The notes below the pieces were generated by a model, which searched no databases, was not told the origin of the DNA, and saw only the letters and a program-made list of their open reading frames with translations. Below are positions 59,559 through 64,000 of a stretch of 64,000 nucleotides of DNA, in pieces (position 1 is the first letter of the stretch; every line of letters starts with the position of its first letter). The translations under genes were made by a program, and so were the position numbers. Source of the stretch: Limosilactobacillus coleohominis 101-4-CHN (GTDB lineage Bacteria > Bacillota > Bacilli > Lactobacillales > Lactobacillaceae); contig NZ_GG698804.1 in the NCBI RefSeq assembly GCF_000161935.1, forward strand, positions 180,879 to 244,878, given 5' to 3'.

Positions 59559-62084
59559 CTAATGAACCGCCTTTTCAATTGCGGCATTAACCCCATTCTT
59601 TTCGCTTTCCACAAGGTTAACGCGGCTCCGGATGACGCTCGTATCCATTTGGATTTCGCGGGTTAATCCGGGAGTATCGAGTTTAGGATTAAAGAACTCT
59701 TCAAACTCTGCCAGCCGATCAGGCGTATGGAACACACCAGCCGTAACGGTAATGAAAGTGGCAAATTCCATGTCACCACCCACCGTGGCTTCGAGCCAGC
59801 TCCATTCGTTTCGTAGCCAATCCCAGGCCAACTGCTGACCAGCATTATTTGCTAATACCCCTCGGTACCACGCACGCAAGTCTTGCGGCTTGATCAAACT
59901 TGCATCTTCAAATTGGTTAACCAAGCGGGTTAATAATTCTGGATCCGTGACCTTAGTGGTTGCCAAGCATAAGTCTTGTTTTAAACCGGGATCGGTGGCC
60001 GTTTGGTACTCATGAATCAATTGGTCAAACAACTCGGTGGTACCGAAGTTCTCAGCCTCATTTTGCAAAATTGCTGGCCGCACCGCCGCTGGTAACTCTG
60101 CCAAAGAAGCTGCTTGCTCAAAGAGGTCATGAGCGTTTTGCATGGCACCTTGATTCTTGGCGTACAAGGCAGCCATTAGTACCAGTGGCCGAGTTAATTG
60201 ATCATCATTGCTTTCACCAGCAACCGGCTGCCAACCTAACCGTTCAACCTGTTGGTGACTGAGCTGATCAAACAATTGACGTAAATTGTCTTCCTGCATC
60301 GTTCCCGGTTCCACAAACTTCTTCAAGGCATTCGCAATCTGGTACAGGACCGTATTGACAATGGCTGAATGACTATCCTTAAACCGGGCTAGTAATGGAA
60401 CAATTGACGCATAGGTAACTTGATTTCCTTCCGCCAGCAAACGTAAGTCCTGTAATAATTGCAGCTGAGTAATGTGATAGAGCTCATCTACGTGATCTAA
60501 AAGATCGTTGAGCAACGTCTCACCATACTTCACGATAAAGTGTGAATTATTACCGACATTCAAACGGAATGGTTGCCCATTCGCCTGCCGCAATTTTTGG
60601 TAATCACCTAAGTCGATATCAGCATCATCCATAATCTCTGGTGCAGCTTCATAGTTAGCATTCAACGGAATCTTCCATAAACGACCTTGGTCCTTCCCTG
60701 CGCCAATAAAGAATTGTTGCTGATGAAGTTTCAAATGACCATCAACCACTGACGCGCTTACCACTGGATACCCCGGTTGGTTCAACCATGAATGCATAAT
60801 GTCACCAATCTGCATTCCTGAAGCCTTGCCAAGGGCATCCCAGAGGTCATCGCCTTGCGCATTGCCATATTGGTGATCTTGGAAGTACTGCTTTAATCCC
60901 TTTCGTAACGCGTCATCACCCAACAATGATCGGACCATGACCAACATCCGTGAACCCTTAGCATAAACAATGGCACCATCAAAAATGGAGTCAATTTCCG
61001 CTGGACTATCGACATCCACGTGGACAGATTGAACTCCATCCGTCGCGTCCCGTTGCAAGGCCATTGGCACCTCACTGGTTTGGAACATTTCCCAAATCTT
61101 CCACTCAGGGTGAATTGCGTCCACGGATAAGTACTCCATCATGTTGGCAAAGCTTTCGTTTAACCAGAGATCATCCCACCAGTTCATCGTGACTAGATCA
61201 CCAAACCACTGGTGTGCTAATTCATGGGTAATTACAGTGGCCACTAATTGCTTGTTATCAAGGGTCGTATTGTCAGGATCTAGCAATAAATATGCTTCCC
61301 GATACGTTACCAATCCCCAGTTTTCCATTGCCCCCGCTGAGAAGTCAGGTAAGGCCAGTTGCCAAGAATGTTCTAGTGGATATGGCGTCTGGTAGAAGTC
61401 TTCGTAGAATTCAATGGCCCGTTTTGCAATGTCCAAAGCAAAGTCTAATTCCTTCGGTTGGTGTGCTTTAGTCGCAAACACGCCGACTTGGACCCCACTC
61501 TTCGTGGTGGTGAGTTTCTTTTGCATCTCGCCAAACGCAAAGGCAACCAGATACGTAGACATCTTAACCGTCCGCTTAAAGTAGTGCACCCCGTCTACGA
61601 CCTTTTCTTCGGGCATGTTTGCAATAATCGTTTCATTCGGTTGTTCATCATACTTAATTGCTAAATCAAAGGTTGCTTTCGCGGCTGGTTCATCGACACA
61701 CGGAAAGGCTTGCCGAGCGGCCGTCGTTTCAAATTGGGTACCAATTAACTCTTTTTGTTGACCATTGACCTGGTAATACGATGGATAAATCCCCATCATC
61801 GTGTCAGTCAAATCCGTGTGGTACGTAATCCGGACCGTAACTGCTCCCGGTTGCCCAACCGCTAAACTGATGGTTTCTGCCTGATCATCAACCTGAAAGG
61901 AAACTGCCTTGTCATTTACGGTTACTTCATCAACCTTCAAAAACTTTTGGTTCACCGCAATTTGTTTTTGGCGGGCATCACCAGTAATTGTCGTAATTCC
62001 TTTAATCGTCTTCGCTTGACGGTCGATGTCCAGGTATACTTGATAGTTGCTTGGTACAAAATCCGTTAATAATCGTTTACTCAT
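59559..62084 (-). CDS. pepN: Aminopeptidase N (lysyl aminopeptidase, M1)
   Basis: PepN is the main general zinc aminopeptidase of lactobacilli. The 841 residues show the exopeptidase motif GAMENWG and the zinc site HELAHQWFGDLVT (about 289-293) with a third ligand Glu in LNESFANMMEY. The cytosolic location is inferred from the lack of a signal peptide. The ATG follows AGGAGG. It precedes an esterase gene on the same strand (esterase, then pepN). Confidence 0.98.
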   Translation of the reverse strand: MSKRLLTDFVPSNYQVYLDIDRQAKTIKGITTITGDARQKQIAVNQKFLKVDEVTVNDKAVSFQVDDQAETISLAVGQPGAVTVRITYHTDLTDTMMGIYPSYYQVNGQQKELIGTQFETTAARQAFPCVDEPAAKATFDLAIKYDEQPNETIIANMPEEKVVDGVHYFKRTVKMSTYLVAFAFGEMQKKLTTTKSGVQVGVFATKAHQPKELDFALDIAKRAIEFYEDFYQTPYPLEHSWQLALPDFSAGAMENWGLVTYREAYLLLDPDNTTLDNKQLVATVITHELAHQWFGDLVTMNWWDDLWLNESFANMMEYLSVDAIHPEWKIWEMFQTSEVPMALQRDATDGVQSVHVDVDSPAEIDSIFDGAIVYAKGSRMLVMVRSLLGDDALRKGLKQYFQDHQYGNAQGDDLWDALGKASGMQIGDIMHSWLNQPGYPVVSASVVDGHLKLHQQQFFIGAGKDQGRLWKIPLNANYEAAPEIMDDADIDLGDYQKLRQANGQPFRLNVGNNSHFIVKYGETLLNDLLDHVDELYHITQLQLLQDLRLLAEGNQVTYASIVPLLARFKDSHSAIVNTVLYQIANALKKFVEPGTMQEDNLRQLFDQLSHQQVERLGWQPVAGESNDDQLTRPLVLMAALYAKNQGAMQNAHDLFEQAASLAELPAAVRPAILQNEAENFGTTELFDQLIHEYQTATDPGLKQDLCLATTKVTDPELLTRLVNQFEDASLIKPQDLRAWYRGVLANNAGQQLAWDWLRNEWSWLEATVGGDMEFATFITVTAGVFHTPDRLAEFEEFFNPKLDTPGLTREIQMDTSVIRSRVNLVESEKNGVNAAIEKAVH

Positions 62085-62095
62085 CTAAAAGCCTC

Positions 62096-62974
62096 CTATT
62101 CTTCCTGCTCTGGATGCTCCACTGGGGCTAAAAATTCTTTGACAAGGTCATAAATCCGTTGACTCCAGAAGTCACGTTCATGATTGGCCCCTTTAACCCG
62201 GTACGCTTCGACTGTCACATCATGTTGTTGCAGTACATCGTACATTTCTTCCATCTGGTGGTACGGGACCACTTGGTCAGCATCACCATGCATCAAAAGA
62301 AATGGCGGGTATTGCTGTCCAGCTTTAACCTGATACAACGGACTCATTTGACGTTTGATTTGGTCCCACTTACTCTTGTCACGACCGAATAATGAATATT
62401 GCAAAATATCTGATCCCGGAACCCGGTCAGCATTCTTGAATGTATCGACAACATCCGTTGGCGCAAAGCAACTTACCACCGTATTAACGGCATCCGATTG
62501 GTCTGCGTATTGATCCGTTTTGTAACGGGGATCATCACCCGTTAAACCAACTAGCAAAGCAGCATTCGCACCAGACGAAGTTCCCCAAATAGCGACCCGC
62601 TTTGGGTCAATGGAATATTGAGCCGCATTCGTCCGCAAGTAACGAATCGCCGTCTTCACATCTTCTAAAAAGGCTGGGAAAGCGTGACCATCCAGTGAGT
62701 TCCGGTGCTGCACCGTTGCAACGATGTAACCAGCTTTTACAAACTGGACTAATTGCGGAATCTCTTCCCCCATTGTTGGTAAGCGCCAGGAACTTCCCTG
62801 CACAAAGACGATTAGTGGCCGGGATTCACTGGTTAGATAATCATAACGTTGTGACCAGGGTGCCAAAATATCCATTTTCACGGCTTCGCCATCAACCGCT
62901 GAGTAAACAACGTTTTCAATCAGCCGCACCTGGCCCTTCATCGTGGGGTTATTTTTAAGCTCATGAATTGGCAT
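62096..62974 (-). CDS. Alpha/beta-hydrolase, carboxylesterase (HSL/BD-FAE type)
   Basis: The 292 residues have the nucleophile elbow GTSSGANAAL, an acid in HGDADQVVP and a late His in GANHERDF, the usual order of the triad. Before the elbow is VQGSSWRLPTMGEE, in place of the HGGG-type oxyanion hole. No signal peptide is seen. Substrate cannot be told; short acyl or feruloyl esters are possible. It starts just after gpmA and ends 11 bases before pepN. Confidence 0.85.
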   Translation of the reverse strand: MPIHELKNNPTMKGQVRLIENVVYSAVDGEAVKMDILAPWSQRYDYLTSESRPLIVFVQGSSWRLPTMGEEIPQLVQFVKAGYIVATVQHRNSLDGHAFPAFLEDVKTAIRYLRTNAAQYSIDPKRVAIWGTSSGANAALLVGLTGDDPRYKTDQYADQSDAVNTVVSCFAPTDVVDTFKNADRVPGSDILQYSLFGRDKSKWDQIKRQMSPLYQVKAGQQYPPFLLMHGDADQVVPYHQMEEMYDVLQQHDVTVEAYRVKGANHERDFWSQRIYDLVKEFLAPVEHPEQEE

Positions 62975-62975
62975 C

Positions 62976-63653
62976 TTAATTCTCCTTCAAAATTTCTTTG
63001 TTCAGCAATTGCAGCCGTTCATTAAATTGATAAACAATTGGCTGACCATTTGGTACTTCCACTTGATCAATTTGATCATCAGGGATCTGCTCAATATATT
63101 TAACTAACGCCCGAAGCGAGCTCCCGTGAGCGACAATTAACTGATTCTTGTTATCTAAGAGGCGGGGAGCAATCTGGTCCTGCCAGTACGGTAAAATTCG
63201 CTGTAACGTCATCTGCAGACTTTCGCTTAATGGCTCTTGAACGCCGAGACGATCATAGCGCCGTTCGTGCTGGCGGTGGGCTAGCCGTGGTGGAACTTCA
63301 GTATACCCACGGCGCCAGCGATGAAGTTGCTCTGCCCCAACGCGTTGCTTCACGGCCGCCTTATTTTGTCCACTCAAGGCACCATAATGACGCTCATTTA
63401 GCCGCCACGTTTTGTGGATTGGCAAGTATAGCTGATCAATTTCATCCAAAACAATGTTGGCCGTCATGATCGAACGGCGCATGTATGAGGTATAAACGTC
63501 GTCAAACAAGTATCCACGTTGACGTAATTCTTGACCGACTTGGTGACCTTGGGCAATCCCCTTAGCCGTCAAAGGTGAATCACTCCACCCCGTAAAAACA
63601 TTATCCAAGTTGGCTTGGCTTTGCCCATGTCGCACCATCACTAACGTTGCCAT
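62976..63653 (-). CDS. gpmA: 2,3-bisphosphoglycerate-dependent phosphoglycerate mutase
   Basis: GpmA interconverts 3- and 2-phosphoglycerate. The 225 residues show the phospho-histidine motif VRHGQSQANLDNVFTGWSD (His9), ERHYGALSGQNKA and the second His in VAHGSSLRALVKYI. The region that usually reads RRSYDVPPP is RRGYTEVPP here. The genome may hold another mutase, so this could be a paralogue. The ATG at 63653 follows AAGGGGAGAAAGCA. The esterase gene begins one base after its stop. Confidence 0.9.
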   Translation of the reverse strand: MATLVMVRHGQSQANLDNVFTGWSDSPLTAKGIAQGHQVGQELRQRGYLFDDVYTSYMRRSIMTANIVLDEIDQLYLPIHKTWRLNERHYGALSGQNKAAVKQRVGAEQLHRWRRGYTEVPPRLAHRQHERRYDRLGVQEPLSESLQMTLQRILPYWQDQIAPRLLDNKNQLIVAHGSSLRALVKYIEQIPDDQIDQVEVPNGQPIVYQFNERLQLLNKEILKEN

Positions 63654-63712
63654 TGCTTTCTCCCCTTTCGTCATGGTCTTATTTTACCACCATCATTGAG
63701 ATTGAAAAGTAA

Positions 63713-63751
63713 CTAAAAAACGTCCGCCATCTTCAATCGACAGCGTACGTT
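63713..63751 (-). terminator. Terminator of the gene at the right edge
   Basis: AACGTACGC and GCG-x-ACGTT pair on the minus strand and are followed by TTTTTTAG. Confidence 0.8.
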
Positions 63752-63765
63752 CCTGATTATCCTTA

Positions 63766-64000
63766 TCATATATTCGCTAATTCAATAAATTTCTGAACCA
63801 CTTGTGGATCAATGTCTGCCATCACTAATGAACGTAGAGGAATGTTCTCAAAAATTTGCGCACTATCTGATTGGAGAATAGCCGTTAATTGACGACCTAA
63901 TCCTGTTTGCTCTAAGGCAGATTTAATTTTTGGCGATTGATGGTTAACTATGTCTACCACATACGTTTCTGCCGTTACCTTTTGAAGGGGATCCTGTCCA
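63766..64000 (-). CDS. Unrecognised protein, C-terminal part, runs off the window
   Basis: The frame is open from the window edge (QDPLQKVTAETYVVDIVNHQ is read before the first listed start) to a stop at 63766. Seen are about 78 residues with no signature I recognise: SALEQTGLGRQLTAILQSDS and a C-terminal DPQVVQKFIELANI, probably helical. The lack of a stop upstream and the terminator after it support a real gene. No function is offered. Confidence 0.6.
   Translation of the reverse strand, partial: GQDPLQKVTAETYVVDIVNHQSPKIKSALEQTGLGRQLTAILQSDSAQIFENIPLRSLVMADIDPQVVQKFIELANI

Noticed and set aside
1-64000. CRISPR arrays, insertion sequences, prophage, tRNA and rRNA genes
   Set aside because: I saw no regularly spaced repeats, transposase, integrase, phage structural genes, cloverleaf-like sequences or rRNA stretches anywhere in the window.

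Overview
The window looks like the chromosome of a lactobacillus, most likely a heterofermentative Limosilactobacillus-type (reuteri-group) species. The reasons are the Firmicute gene orders, strong GGAGG-type ribosome binding sites, CIRCE and Rex boxes, a large bifunctional AdhE, PepN and PepC peptidases, a GPH galactoside permease with a GH36 alpha-galactosidase, and no respiratory or haem-synthesis genes except a lone ferrochelatase. The genus is an inference. I see no prophage, insertion sequence, CRISPR array, tRNA or rRNA gene.

Layout. 1-3.4 kb: groESL start with two overlapping CIRCE operators, rex, and the ABC-F protein YdiF. 3.4-7.7 kb: biotin protein ligase and pyruvate carboxylase. 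7.8-12.3 kb: tsaB-rimI-tsaD (tRNA t6A), galE, ppx. 12.3-16 kb: ppk and a Ppx-like protein with eroded active-site motifs. 16.3-24 kb: the dnaX-ybaB-recR-yaaL-tmk-darA-holB-yabA-rsmI replication/repair run, an acyl-ACP thioesterase, the SRP RNA and tadA. 24.1-27.9 kb: class Ib ribonucleotide reductase nrdH-nrdE-nrdF behind paired NrdR-like boxes. 28-32.4 kb: adhE with Rex and cre sites, a PdxK/ThiD kinase and a flavin-binding protein. 32.4-37.9 kb: a UPF0340 protein, then a LacI-type regulator divergent from an alpha-galactosidase and GPH permease. 38-41.7 kb: hom-thrB divergent from thrC. 41.8-49.4 kb: ribosomal/transcription genes rplL, rplJ, rplA, rplK, nusG, secE, rpmG, interrupted by a serine/threonine exchanger gene (steT) and hemH-mntH. 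49.4-56.3 kb: sigH, rlmB, mrnC, cysS, yacL, radA, dut. 56.4-64 kb: rpiA, an acetyltransferase, pepC, pepN, an esterase and gpmA.

The most striking signal is upstream of steT (42993-43240). A 24-codon leader ORF with a strong RBS carries eight consecutive codons for Ser-Ser-Ser-Ser-Thr-Ser-Ser-Ser. It is followed by three mutually exclusive RNA pairings: pause hairpin, antiterminator and terminator. This is the layout of classical ribosome-mediated attenuation, placed before a gene whose family exchanges serine and threonine. Also notable are a self-symmetric promoter that can drive hom-thrB and thrC in opposite directions, a probable C-rich small RNA between cysS and yacL, an inverted repeat plus long structured leader at sigH, and Rex, NrdR, HrcA and LacI operators that tie several operons to regulators, two of which (Rex and the LacI-type protein) are encoded in the window.
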